Assembly: GCA_013397435.1 (NCBI GenBank)
Contig: VZRG01000781.1
Span: forward strand, 62,001-126,000
Length of the DNA: 64,000 nt
Direction: 5' to 3'
DNA from: Erythrocercus mccallii
Taxonomy: Eukaryota; Chordata; Aves; Passeriformes; Dicruridae
Positions 24,116 to 36,289 of the stretch are shown in pieces (the stretch's first letter is position 1; each line of letters opens with the position of its first letter). A program made the position numbers and the translations under genes. The notes below the pieces were generated by a model. It was not told the DNA's origin. It saw only the letters and a program-made list of their open reading frames with translations, and ran no database searches.

Positions 24116-24865
24116 TTGAAAATATTGCTGTTAATGACACAGTTGTCAGTAGCAAAACCCTTTAATAACACGGCCCTAAAATCCATCAGGATTGGGAAAA
24201 CAAAAATAAAAGAGAGACCAAGCAACAAAGTCACCTACTATAGAGTCCTGGGAAGTCAGGTTCCTAGCCCTGCCAAGGCAGGGATGATTTCCAGGCACAG
24301 CTCTGATATAGGTACAGATGATGCCTGTGAGTACCAACCCCTCACTGCTGAAGTGCTCAGCCGGGCACACAGCTCAGTCCTGGGGAATCCCAGATCTCCT
24401 GCAGTTCATGTGCTCCCACAGGCAACATCCAGCTCAGCCCCTCTGCAGGACACAGCCCTGTCAGAGGAGTCACCTGAATACAAAATAGATTTTGGCCACT
24501 CAGCTGTGCAGCATTTCAGTCACACTGCATCCCAAAATAGCTTCCACTTGCCTGAGGAACGTACGTGCATAATTGAAACTGCAGAGACACAAGCACCAAG
24601 AGGTGGATTCCAGGGACACAGGACAGAATGGGCAAGGTTAGACAAAAAAGATGGGAAAACTGACAAGGTACAAAATCCCAGCAATATCGGCACAGATGTT
24701 GCAGAGGAAAAAAACCTCAACATGAAAATCTCTTGTTCTAATATTAACCAGGCTGTGTATAGAGAAAAACTGGAGGTCAGCACCAGAAAAGTAGAAGTAG
24801 GAGGAAAGAGAGATGAACAGAAAACAGGAAGCAGTTTCCATCAGGGAAATGTATTGTGGAAATGA
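24116..24865 (+). other. Unexplained 249-codon open frame in an intron (probably not a gene)
   Basis: An ATG-to-stop open frame on the strand opposite KDM2B, the longest uninterrupted frame in the window. The predicted protein is hydrophilic and rich in Ser, Lys, Glu and Thr. It has no membrane segment, no Cys/His zinc pattern, no repeats and no family I recognise. No promoter, CpG patch or clear Kozak context sits before it, and shorter frames are open on the opposite strand in the same place. It could be chance, a decayed retroposed sequence, or an exon of an antisense transcript. I list it because a frame this long is mildly unexpected at this base composition. Confidence 0.15.
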
Positions 24866-25619
24866 GCTCTGAGAAAAGAGAAGCTTAGATGGCACATTCA
24901 ATCCATTCCCACAGCTTAGCTACAGCACGACTCAGAAATAAACTGAGGAGGATGAATGTTCATTGTGACCATTTGCAAACAAAAACACCCATCTTGTCAG
25001 CTCCCCCAATTACCATGGTTTTTAAAGGGGAAGACAAAACTCCAGAACAGGAGGTGCTGCACGTATGGTTATGACAAAAGGACAGCCAAGGGATTTGCTT
25101 TAATGTCATCCACCACACCCCTGCCTCACCTTCACCTGTGCCATTACGTTTTGCTGGATGAATTGAAGGTCTGTTGACATTTTAGATTGTGTCACCTGTG
25201 CTGAACAGCCTGTCATGTCTGTCCCTGTGTGTCTGACTTCCAGCTCTCACAGCACAAACTTGCCACACAGCCTCCAATATTGACACCTTTGGAATGAGTT
25301 CATCAGTTCTCTCCTCAGTGACTGCTTTGTGCTGCTCACACAAACCCTGCCAGTGCTGCACAACCCTGTGTTTCATGGCTTCGTGTGAGACAGGAGATAA
25401 TATCTCACCTCTTGGTAACTGTCTCAAAAACAGAGAAAAATGCCAAAAATTTAATTTTATCCGTAATGCTAAAAAAAAGCACTGGAATAATATCAGAACA
25501 ACTGGAATAAGGACTGAAAAAGTCAAAGGTCAGTGGGACAAGAAATCATTAATTTTTGCCTGAAAGCCATAAACAAAAGCACCTGCTAAACACTACCTAC
25601 AGCTACAATTAAATCCTAC

Positions 25620-25860
25620 AGATGAGAGGAGGACACTGTGTGGCTTTGAGGACCAGTCGTGAACCAGGAAGATCCTTCCCCTGTGCCAAGAGCGGGGCCG
25701 CTGCGGTGAAGGTGGAACCAGCCCGGCCTCTGCGGCAGCTGGAGCAGCTCTGGCACAGCCACTGCCCGGTCCTGCCCCAGCAGACTCAGCCACGGGGGAT
25801 AAATGGATTTGGGAGTGCAGACGCTGCTCACAGCCCTCGTGTCAAGCCTCAATAAGAAGA
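25620..25860. promoter_or_regulatory. Small CpG-rich patch inside an intron
   Basis: About 240 bases are locally GC-rich, with CpGs such as GAGCGGGGCCGCTGCGG, in otherwise AT-rich intron. The size is below that of a normal CpG-island promoter. It may be a short regulatory element, or CpG-rich unique DNA without a function. Overlapping short ORFs on both strands look like composition effects. Confidence 0.25.
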
Positions 25861-28329
25861 CCGAAGTTGCTGGTTTTTATTTCAGCTCCTGGCGATCAGT
25901 AAGTGCTTTTTCCTTCCCAAAACAACCTTAGTGTATGAAGCCAAGCCAACACTGAGCAGGAATTCTATTCAGGAGACTCAGAAATGCTCTCAGCTGATTT
26001 ACAGTTATGAATTATTCCACCACTCCTAAGATACACTTGAATATTTAGATGTTATCATCTCTAGTAAATCAAGAAGGTAAAATTAACAGTAACAAACGTT
26101 TTTTCTGAACAGTTAAAAGAAAGATATGATCTCATTATCTTCTGAATTTTATAAAACAAGTATTATTAAACATTGCAAACTTGTTAGAATATTTCAGTGG
26201 GCTGCAAATTCCTACTCAAGGATGCAATCATCCATCTGACAATAATGAAAAAGAATATTAACTTATAAAGCTATGGGGCAAACAGCCTACAAGCTCCAAG
26301 CCAAAACCATGGCGCATCTGTTTCCATTAGTAACTGAACTGATATTTTGCCTTGTGATATAGAAGTCGCCACACATTTTCCTGCAATTCTACAGCAACTT
26401 GGGATGGAAAAGATGAAATATATATGTCTCAAAAATAAAAAGTGATTAAAGAGATAACCTGAGAGTGGGAACTGCCAGCAAATCTCCAAAGAAGAATGAC
26501 TACATCATAACAGTGCCCACGACCTAATCGATCAAGGAAAGATTATATTTACATTTTTAAAGTTAAAAATTTACTAATTCTGCCCCAGTACTACAAGTCA
26601 TACAGCAACTCTCAATCTTAAATTGTTTTTAAGAATGAGGCAGATCTGGGCATTAGGGACAGAACCAAAAATCCAACATCGTGCTGTCACCTTCCATACG
26701 AAAGCAGACACTGAAGGCAAAAAGCCTCTCCTCTTTGATCCCCTCCACCAATCTTCTTCATGTGGTCCCTGAGGTTCCAGGCACAGAGATTCCATTAATG
26801 TCAGTGGAAGCTCACAGAATGGGAAAAACTAAACAGCAACCAAAAATAGCCAGGCAGCTCTGCAGCCCTAGCACAACACCCTGCAAAAAATGTACCAGCC
26901 AGATTTTAATAGCCTGTCATTCTCCCTGCTGTAAGGGCTATGTGCCACCTTCTGGCCCCATCACACAATAATCCATCAAACTCTCACTGGCACAGCAGAG
27001 GTGACCTAGGACCACACATTCCTAATAGGCAAAATCCCACTGATAACCATTCTGACAGCAACTGAAACACTGAATACCTGCAAATACTGCCTGCAGTCCA
27101 CACAGAACATCTCTTTCTGTCCATTTTCCTTCCCAAAAACATTCATCTGAGAAAGGCCATTATTTCTGCATTTGACTGGAGACAAGAACTCTGGAGGACT
27201 CTCAGGTTACCACAATAATTAAGAGAGACTTTAACAGCATGTTTCCATGCCAAAGGCCCTGAAGTGCAGTACAGAGAACATTAGAAAAATAAAGTAAAAC
27301 AAACATCTTACTCCTCAGTGGAACTCCGCCAGCTCCCAGGTGAAACACAACCGTTGTAAAATTGCGTGCAGCAACATGAGAAGTTTGAAGAAGAACCAGA
27401 AAGGAACATCATCCAGTTGACTGCAGGTTACCCTGTCTAGATTTTGATTGAAGGAATGTTGAATAAATCAGCACTGCAGAAGTCCTCTGCGATATCTAAT
27501 GGCAGCCCAACATCTCACCTCTTCCATGGACTCACATTAAAGCCACAGATCTGAAAAGGCTACATTAAGATCAGAGGACCCAACCCAAGCCCACAGCTGC
27601 TCATGAGCCCACTGCCTCTGACCAGTGACAGAGGCTCAGAAAAAGGCTGTAAGAAAGAGGATGATAGAGCAACTTTGGCAGCATCAGCCACCTCCTCCCT
27701 AAGGAACCAAAACCAGGGCGTTTGCTAATTTTCTGAGACCAATAACACTACAAACCGTGGAATCAACTTTTATCCACCACAAGGGTGGCAACTACCTCGG
27801 AGGTCAGCAAAACTGGTCTTCACAAAGAAAGAAGAAAATCTAAGTTTATCCATATTCTGACAGACAACATCAGTGATAATCCAGAACTGGCTGGATTTCA
27901 CCTTGTCAAGACACTGATTGCTCTCTGATTTCACAACATTAACAGGCAAAAACACTGCAAGACACATTTTCTAAAAGATACTACAAGCTGGCTGCTTTTG
28001 TATGCACCAATTTTACATGTGCAAACTCCCCTGAATTTGAAGTACAAGTGTCTGCACCAGACATATATACACTTGCATGAAAGAAAAGGTCATTTTTTGA
28101 AAGAGAGGCCTGCCAAGAAATAGAGAGAAAAGCAAACAAGTTTAAAATATTTCAAATGATGGCAAAAATCTTGCTTGTAGAGTACAACAAGTAGGAGGAG
28201 AAAGACATTATCCATGTCAGAGGTCCATCACTCACAATCAAAACTACATATTCAGCAAGACTAAGACTTAAAAGAGTAAGTGGATTGAAAAAAAATTTAA
28301 TTTTTTTGTAAGCTTAGATTTGAGCTTGG

Positions 28330-28560
28330 GTTTAGGAGAACATGAGGGTAACTAATGCAGTGTCCAGAGACCAAGAGAGAAGGAAATCAATGAATGCACC
28401 ACTTGAGAAAACAAGTGCAAGGAGAGAAGTGAAAGACAGTTTACAGAGAATAAAGACTGGAGTGGAGGGTGAAGGGCAAGAGAAGGAGAGAGAAAGGTTC
28501 CAGTGAAGTTATGCAGTGATGTACAAGGAGAAAATACTTATAAAGGGAGAAGCACTGAAG
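28330..28560 (+). repeat. Purine-rich (GA) tract, imperfect
   Basis: About 230 bases dominated by A and G on the plus strand, for example GAAGGGCAAGAGAAGGAGAGAGAAAGG. The transcribed KDM2B strand is therefore pyrimidine-rich here. There is no exact repeat unit. A purine-biased intronic simple sequence is the plainest reading. Confidence 0.4.
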
Positions 28561-31500
28561 ATAAAAAAACTGGTTAACTGGCATTAACTTAGTGAGTGGT
28601 ATTTCAAAAAGGCTGTAGAGGAACAGTCATGATGTAAGAGAGTAATTGGCCTGTAGAAGCCAAAAACACATGTCCACAGAAATCCTGAGCTGTAGAAACC
28701 TGAGGGATTCTGCCCAAACACTGATTCTGTGCTGTGTCCCAGCACAGTGATGGCAGATACCTTTATTACTACTCCCTAACACCACCACAACAGACTCCAA
28801 ACACTTCACACATCCCCCCTGAAAAGTCATCACATGGTGCAGAAGAAAACTACAGCAAAAATAATACTGGACAAGCTCTAGACTGTGACTGGTAAAATTT
28901 TGTTGTTTCCCTATTGAGACAATAACTGAGCACTGAAATGATGTTTTTTCTCTCATGGATCATCACAGTTTCCACCTGAAGCACACTTTATAAAGAATTT
29001 CCCTTTTATTTGGCATGTGAGTCAGATAGGCAGCATCCGCTGTCCACTATCCCAGAGTGAGATGTGTTACCTTGACCAGATTTCATCTGTGGTGAATCCT
29101 TACCACGTGAAAACTTCACATATTAAACTCTGCCCATGGTAACACACACAGCGTAAATATCCTGGGGCTGCAGATACACTTTTCGTGTATAAGGAAAAGT
29201 TTGCTCCCATCCTGGGAAAACAACAGTTTGAGTTCTGCAGAAAAAAAATTTAAAAATCAATCCCTGCCACTGGTAGCAGTTATGGCCTCCTCCCCTCTTG
29301 AACCTTCAGCCGGTCTAACATCATGAATCTAATCTGGCCATAAACCTCAGAATGGCACAATGTGTGTATTTCTCAATCAACAATCACACTGGCACCAGTT
29401 CCCTTAATGGAAAAGGCCAGGTTCCTACTTGATTTTATCACTTTACCACAGAGTTTAGCAGAGTTATCATCCTTGACTCAGCAGTGGCAATCAGTAAAGG
29501 GAGAGCCTATGGGGCTCCCAGGGTACAGCTGGCCTCCTACAAGAGTATCCCTCAGAATCCCAGCTTGCTCTCCCCTCCCCAAATTTAAGAGGAACTCCTA
29601 AAATGCTCAAAAATGCACCTTGGCCCATAACAACTCACTGTACTGATAACATTGGGCTCAATTCCTCCTTGCTACCACAACTGGGATTGTGCTCTCAGCA
29701 CTCTGCAGGGTTACAAACACCAGTAGAAATCTACTGGTTTAAATTTAATCCTGAAAGGATGATGGCAGTGATGGAGAGGGAAATACCCTAAGGCCTTGGT
29801 GAGCACTATAATTATGCCTTCCCTAAGAATGATCCCCATTCTTGTCCAAGTGGTTTGTACTTTAGGGGATTTACTGGATCTACTGCTGATCCCAGATTCT
29901 CAGACAAACCTTTCATTTCCCAGCAGTCTGTGATTTCACTCCCCCACTTGTCTTCTTATAGGCTTCTCTACCTTCCTCAACCTCACAGTGCTATGGTGTA
30001 ACAGCATTTCTAGGACTACTCCCAAAAATTACTTGAAAACAGGAGCAGAGCAGGATATTTTATGGAAAAGTCTCTTGCTGAAACGTTCCCCATTCACAGC
30101 CCAGCTGAGCAGTAATTCCTCTACACTTTCTGTGACCAAACCTGTAATTAGAAGGTATTTCCTCATGGATGAGTTGAGGCTGGTCAAGGGTTTATCAGGC
30201 TCAATTGAAAATACGGGACTCACTGGTTTTACAGACACCCATAAACAGGATCTAAACACTAAGAACACTTCTAAAGCACATAAAAACCACTTTCAAACAT
30301 TAACTAACATGATATGTGCACAAACCAGAGCAAAGAGGTCACAGGAATTGACCTGTTTTACACAGCTGTGCTCAATTCACTGACCTGGAACAGCCTTTAA
30401 TTAGGCATTTCCATACTCTTAAAACAAAGGCAGAAATAATGCCCTTTTCACACAAATAAGAGATTTGCAAATAAGTTTTCCAAACAAAACACAGCAGAGC
30501 AAAAACCCTTGAATGTATGAGGTGCTTACAGAGAAATTATTCATAAATGCCTTTCAAATCTGGCATGGAGCCTAAAATGTCTGAGGTATTGGCATTTCTG
30601 TACTTGGGGCTTTCCTAAGAAAACAGAAACTACAGTCAAAAACCCATTTGGAATCACTTTGTGGCAGCCACCATGTTACAGCTGTGTCCTCTCCAAGCTC
30701 CCACAACCTGCAGTGTTCCAGCTGCTGAACACGACTAAACTGACATACAGAAAGTCTTACTTGTAGGAGGCTTTTCACAGGAGGATGGAGATAAATAGAG
30801 GATGCAGTAATGGGATCTAAGCAAACAGCACAGCCAGACTCAAACATCCAGTTCAAACAGTAATGGCACATTCTGACCTGTTTCAAGGCAAGATCTAATT
30901 CCTTTAACAGATTAACTCCTCCACCCTTAAAGCCATTTTGCCTATCATCTCCCAGGCTGATTCTACCAAATAGTTACAAACGTGCACATCTGCGGCCTTC
31001 AACTGATGCTAACAACACTCCCTAGATGAGAAGAACATTGTCCCTATCTCTGCATGACCTGCCTTCTCTCTGTCTCTAGGGTTAAAAAATTAATAATCCT
31101 GTCTCCACAGAGTAATTAATTCCAGAGCTGAAAAACTACCAGCCTGCCCTTCTGTCTTGTAGAAATCTACCTATATTTATTTCCCTGTTAAGATCCAATA
31201 GACCGAGGCAATGTGTTAAATTATTATAAACAAACTTACGGTCCATAATAGTCACAGAAAGCAAAGTCTGATATCATCTTAAATGAGGGCTGTTACACAT
31301 TCCATCCTTAATCCAATTCAGGCAGCAGCAGGAAGGGCTGAAGCATCAGCCTTCCAAGCAACAACTATTTGGTAGCTTTGCAAGATGAGCCTGGATCATG
31401 CAACACAGCGACTGAGGTGGGCAGCAGTGTAGAATTGAGTGTGGCTGGGCTGCTGGAAGATGTCCAGATTCAGCACCATCTCCATCCACAGAAATTCTGA

Positions 31501-31995
31501 GCAGTTATAAGAATGAAGCTGTTTCCCCAAGAAGCAACCTGAAGGAGCACAGCACCCGCTCTCCCATGGACTGGAATCTCTCTCGAGTTCCACCAGGGAA
31601 TCAAGACCCATCTCTGGCTACAGACAGAGGCAAAGAAGCAAGTTACTGAACTGTAGGTGAAACCTGCCAGAAGAGATCATAAAAAGAGAAAACTGTCTTT
31701 CCCAGAAAGCCAACAGCAGCAGTCAGTACAGCTCTGATGAGAACTGGTGAACTGACAGCTCCAGAGGCCCAACTCCTCTCTCCTTTCTCCCAGTATACAC
31801 ACGTGATCACTGCACACACCCTCACAGTACATTCTCCATCAGTCTTAATTTCTGGAAAATGAAGCACATTTAGTCCCTGACCTTTCTTCTGCCACAGCAA
31901 ATAAAGAGGTCAGTATGGGGTTTAGGTGTGAAGAATTGTTTTACTGTTAGTAAAACACAATCCAAGTCATTCCAGAAGGTTAGTTAACAGGATAC

Positions 31996-32149
31996 CTGAA
32001 GGAATGAAGAACGTGTAGCCTTGTTTCAGCTCGATTCTTTGGCACCGTTCCACCCTGTCTCCCAGAAAGATATCACTTTGCTTTCCTGAGAGAACCCATT
32101 CTTCATAAAGTTCTAGATTCTGCAGAGTAGGTGGAATCAGCCAGAAGAT
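31996..32149 (-). CDS. KDM2B: KDM2B coding exon: JmjC core, middle part
   Basis: This 154-nt exon encodes 51 codons, beginning IFWLIPPTLQNLELYEEWVL and ending LKQGYTFFIPS, plus 1 nt that joins the next exon to make Gly. Acceptor TTTTTAG and donor GTATCC flank it on the minus strand. Known family: it supplies the central beta strands and the conserved SGKQSDIFLGDRVERCQRIEL stretch between the two groups of iron ligands. GYTFFIPSGWIHAVYTP crosses the splice junction at the Gly. The sequence Leu-Gln-Asn-Leu-Glu differs slightly from the human Leu-His-Asn-Leu-Ala as I recall it. Only an 861-nt intron separates it from the upstream exon, the shortest intron in the window. Confidence 0.97.
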
Positions 32150-33010
32150 CTAAAAACAAAATGAAGATTTAACTATTACCAACAGTCAACAAAAAGAAAC
32201 AGCTGAGAGATTCCACCAAGGCTACCATGTGTTAGGCAAATAAGCTGCTTTCTGCATGAAGCGCTTGTTTTCCAGGTGTTGTACACAGAGGCACACACAG
32301 ACAGCAGCAGCAATTAGCCCACATGCTGGAAGTGGCTGGGTAACTGTCACTTGTCATCTCTCTCCCAGAAATATCTTACTTAGAAGCTGCCTGTGGTTTA
32401 CCTGCAGCTCAGAACAGTGTGTTGGTACAGTAGAGCTGTGCTGAGCTACAGAGAGGAACAGGATCTGTACCACTGACTGACTTCAGTTCCCACCCTACAC
32501 TGTCCACACAACAACTGGGAAAAACATCCTGAACCAGGAAAGATGTCAATATAGCTGTACATGCTGTGTATTTTAAGGCTTCTGTATCTTTTAATGTTTC
32601 AGTTCTGGCTTATTGTGCTGTACACACCAAAGGAATGTGGAATCTCTAAAAGGAACAGAAGCTTTAGCTACAGGAGAGTTGTGAGGGCACTCTGACCCAA
32701 CAAGAGTGCACGCAGCCACATCTCACTGCAAGACACTTCTAGACTACACAGCAACAGCGAGCCTAAAAGCACCACCACCAGCGAATAACACATTTGGTAT
32801 TTCAAATAAATCACTTGTTTGTGAGTGAGTGGTGTCCTTCTAGTTCAGTAAACTCTGTGTATATCAACAAAGCTGCTAAAACAGTCTGATCACCGGCTGA
32901 TCCCCTTAAGGAAAAAAAAAAAGAGAAAAAGAAAAAAAAAATAAAGTAACCCCTCCCCTCTGTTAGAGGCACAGAGAAATAAAACCAAATATCAAAAAAG
33001 GTTCACCTAC
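32150..33010 (-). other. KDM2B: KDM2B intron, 0.86 kb
   Basis: The shortest intron of the window, between the HxD exon (donor GTAGGT at 33010) and the middle JmjC exon. A purine/poly-A tract near 32910-32945 becomes a pyrimidine tract on the transcribed strand, close after the donor. No other feature was seen. Confidence 0.85.
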
Positions 33011-33104
33011 CTTCCCCCCACGGAAAACGTGATACCACACTGAAGTGCCACCAAAATCAATATGAAAATCAGTGAAGCATCCTTTCACACTCATCAAACA
33101 GTAC
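33011..33104 (-). CDS. KDM2B: KDM2B coding exon: JmjC iron-binding HxD motif
   Basis: This 94-nt exon is 1 nt completing a Lys codon, then 31 codons, YCLMSVKGCFTDFHIDFGGT then SVWYHVFRGGK. Acceptor TTGCAG and donor GTAGGT flank it on the minus strand. Known family: His and Asp of FHIDFGG are the first two Fe(II) ligands; the Thr two residues before the Phe-His and the final Lys of FRGGK are the 2-oxoglutarate contacts by analogy with KDM2A. All are present, so the active site looks intact. The first in-frame Met in this exon is the Met of YCLMSV. This matters if transcription starts in the CpG island upstream, because a protein begun there would still keep the HxD motif. Confidence 0.98.
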
Positions 33105-33898
33105 CTGCAAGCAGAGTGAAGGACAAAAATGAATCAGTCTGAAACAGTATTCTTCACATCTTAATTTGCAGAGGTTAACTGCCTGTGCAATGCTGCTTCC
33201 ACCAATTAAGTTTCTGCATTTACAGTACAGGAATTTGTCTCATGAAGGTAACGAGGTTTCTGCTGAAAAATGTGTATCTCCATGCCTGAGTTTGCTGCTC
33301 ATACAAGAGGAATTAAAGCTTTCAGAGTCAGGGAATAGAAAAACATTAAAAGTTAGGCTGTTCAGAAATATTTCTTATGCCACTGCCAGTCCCTGGGGTG
33401 ATTAGTTTAATGCTCTCCTTCATCATTTCAGAGACACAACCTTCACCAAAAGTTGTACACAAATTGCTTCAAAGTTTTAAAAAATCTAATTTGCTTATAA
33501 ATCCTCCTGAATGCTCTTTACCTACTTGCCACTCATGCCATTTTTGCAAGGATTAGGGGACGGAAACCTCGTTTGGCAAACTAACTCCTTTTTGTTCACA
33601 TTTCTAGGCATTCTGCATCAAAATACATAAAGGACCCAGCTGACAGCCACGCTAAGTATCAAAGCCACTATTTTTTACACCGTCTTGACACAGGATTTGA
33701 GCAGTTTAAAGTCTGCATTGCTGGAAAAGACACAAGAGCTGTGGTCTGGCTGCAGGAATCTCCAGCCTGCAGCCACCATCTGTAACTAATGGCCGAATCA
33801 CAGCCGCCCTCCTCACTGTAGGCACCTTTGCAAACGCAGGAAACACACACCACTTAACCCACTAACCTCTTTTCCTTGTTCCGGTCTCCGTTTCATGG

Positions 33899-33899
<1 letters not shown>

Positions 33900-33930
<31 letters not shown>

Positions 33931-34035
33931 GGAGGGGGTGGTTGGTTTGGTTTTTAAGGGGAGTTATGGAAACACTACCGGAAGGGGATTTGTTTTAGAA
34001 AAAAAAAAAAAAAAAGGAAAGGAAAAAAAAAAAAA
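33900..34035. repeat. Poly-T and poly-A inverted pair
   Basis: A run of 30 T (33900-33929), then 69 bases beginning with a G-rich stretch, then 17 A (33999-34015), GGAAAGG and 13 A (34023-34035). The two halves are complementary and could fold into a stem in either strand. One simple origin is two retroposon tails in opposite orientation, but no body is recognisable between them. Run lengths may also carry sequencing error. Confidence 0.7.
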
Positions 34036-35574
34036 GGTTTGATTTAAGTGTGTCTTTTTCTGCTCACATTCAGGTAGGAGAAGCTCAGCAGTATGCAGCC
34101 GGCGTGCAGAAGTCCCTGTAGATGATAGGCTGGGAAGGACCTTACCATGTGTCTGCAGCAGGCTGGCAAATCACAGCCACTCTGGGTCCATAAGAGCCGC
34201 TGCCTAGCAACCACATCCCGAGCCGGAGTTGACAGAATGATACGCAATGCTGTCATGAAGACAGTCAATTTGTGGGCTTCAAAAAAGGTCCTGCGCCTTC
34301 ATCTCACAATTAAAAACCTCTCCTTGTGCAATTACACGTCTCTCCTCTTGCCCACTCTGGAATTTTTTAAATTTTTTTTTTTTTAATCCTTCAGAAGCAG
34401 GAAGAAGCTTTTGCTGCCCCTGGGGTATTTCAGATGCTTCAAAAATCACAGCTAGCCAAGAAGCTGTCTACACTCTCAATATGCTCCATTTCAAAATATG
34501 AGTCCTTCCCTCCCAAACACTTTTTTTTTAAAAATTCTCCTTTTATGTTTTCTCTACCAAGATGTTGTTGATTACAAGTCAGATAGAATTTAAAAACAAT
34601 AAAAGAAGCCCAGAAAGGAAGTTGCCTTTCTTCCAGCCAAACTGCAAAAAGTCACAGATTGAATAATTATTGCTCATTAGGAAAAAAAAAAAATCAGCAT
34701 GGAAATTCTCAGCTTGTAAGCAGTGCTGAGTATTAGAGGTTCATGTTTTAAAGTAAAATATTCAAATCCTTATGGACTCAATTATTTTCAGTTTTCAAAA
34801 GGCCAGCTATAAAATACATCACACTAACAACAACAATTTTCTAGACTGTGCTACCTACCAACAATCACCCACGGAATTAAGATATTCTGGAAGAGTAAAC
34901 ATGGCCTGGGCATTAGCTGGTTTTAGCTATTCCTCAGTAGTCAATAATCTAAACCTGTAGTAGTCAAACTGTTTATTTTCAGAGAGGAAATAACAGGATT
35001 GAATCCTGTCAAATCAAAGCACTTAAAATTTAGTTTTGTGAGAAAATCATCAAGCAGGTGTAACTGTGAACACGCAACTCTTTCTTTTCCTTGTTTTTCC
35101 CCATTTCCCCTTCTGTTTTCTTGAAACTCCTCTAAACACAATTTCCACTCCAGTAAAGGTGGTTTTAGTGAAAGAGTCACATGGCGATTCATAAAAACCT
35201 GCAAAGCATTTGGAAAATAAACTGTTTTTCTTTCCATCCACAAACAAGCCATGCCTTAATTTATGCTGTTAATCTCCCAGGCCTGCTTTTGTCCAAACCC
35301 AAGAGCTCCCGGCCGGCTCAGGAGCCTGCGGGAGGATCTTCCGCCATCCAGCTCTCTCCCCGGTTGCCAGAGTCTGGCACAATGCCTTTGCATTGACCTC
35401 TACAGCTTCCTCTTCCAATGTACACCGCAGTCACATGGTCCCAGCACACTCCATGCCACAGCTAATCTCAGGCACCGCTCGGCTCCAGCCTCAGCCAGCG
35501 GCTTCTCATCACCAACAGCTGCTAATTTGGGGAACCGCTCAACTTTTCAGGGTTTTCCATAACAACAGTGGGGG

Positions 35575-35610
35575 AAAAAAAAAAAAAAAAGGAAAAAGAG
35601 AAAAAAAAAG
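35575..35610. repeat. Poly-A / purine run
   Basis: Sixteen A, then GG, AAAAAGAG and nine more A on the plus strand. It is a simple purine tract about 0.7 kb from the CpG island. No retroposon body was recognised next to it. Confidence 0.75.
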
Positions 35611-36021
35611 CCATAACAGAGCATCCATGTTGAAAGAAATCTAGGAACTACATCCCACTGTGTGCTGTGGCCACAACGCTCCGGGCCAGGGCAGGTACAG
35701 TGGTTACAGGAACACAATCCCACATCAGGCATGGGGAGACAACCTGACCAGAGTTACACCCTGAAAACACGATGCAAAAGATGCCCCAAGTTGAACATTT
35801 TCACAACTGCTACCACATCCAACCCCTGCCCACTCCACTTTATCTCCCTGCACAGCCTCAGTCAGGGTTTTAAAACACGCAGCTGCTTGTAATCTGTTGG
35901 GGGGGAGCTTCCCTTCCTGACTGAAGAGTTTGGTTTGTGCTCTCCACAAGCCTGAAATTTGTCCAGTTAATGTATTGTTATTTTGGAAGAAGGATTTGTG
36001 ATGTGGAGAAAAGGGGAACTT

Positions 36022-36041
36022 CCCCCTCCCCCCCCCCCCCC
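36022..36041. repeat. C run (14 C) with preceding CCCCCT; G-run on the minus strand
   Basis: Positions 36028-36041 are 14 C in a row, preceded by CCCCCT. The minus strand, which is the RNA-like strand of KDM2B, therefore carries a long G tract able to form a G-quadruplex or R-loop. It lies just downstream (in KDM2B sense) of the CpG island. The run length should be treated as approximate. Confidence 0.75.
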
Positions 36042-36289
36042 AAATTTTTAAAAAAACCAAAACACCAAACATCTGGGGAAATCTATTAGAGAAACGATGC
36101 GAAGAAATATGGAGTAACCTGCAAACTCACGAGGAAGAACAAACACAGAGATCCAAAAAAAAGAGAGGGAGATGATACAAATGAAGCTAAACCACTAAGC
36201 AAACACAGCGAGCTGGGAACACAGGAACAACACAGACACCGCTCCATAAACCAGCGCAGAGCCCACACTCCCAGGCAAACCCACAATGC

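Larger units (their letters stand above)
21362..31995 (-). other. KDM2B: KDM2B intron, 10.6 kb
   Basis: Intron between the exon ending at 31996 (donor GTATCC, a weaker form of the consensus) and the distal-histidine exon. It contains a CR1 piece at about 22.55-22.73 kb, a MIR-like relic near 23.2-23.3 kb, an unexplained 249-codon open frame on the plus strand at 24116-24865, a small CpG-rich patch near 25.6-25.86 kb and a purine-rich tract near 28.3-28.6 kb. No further coding exon of KDM2B is expected or seen. Confidence 0.85.
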
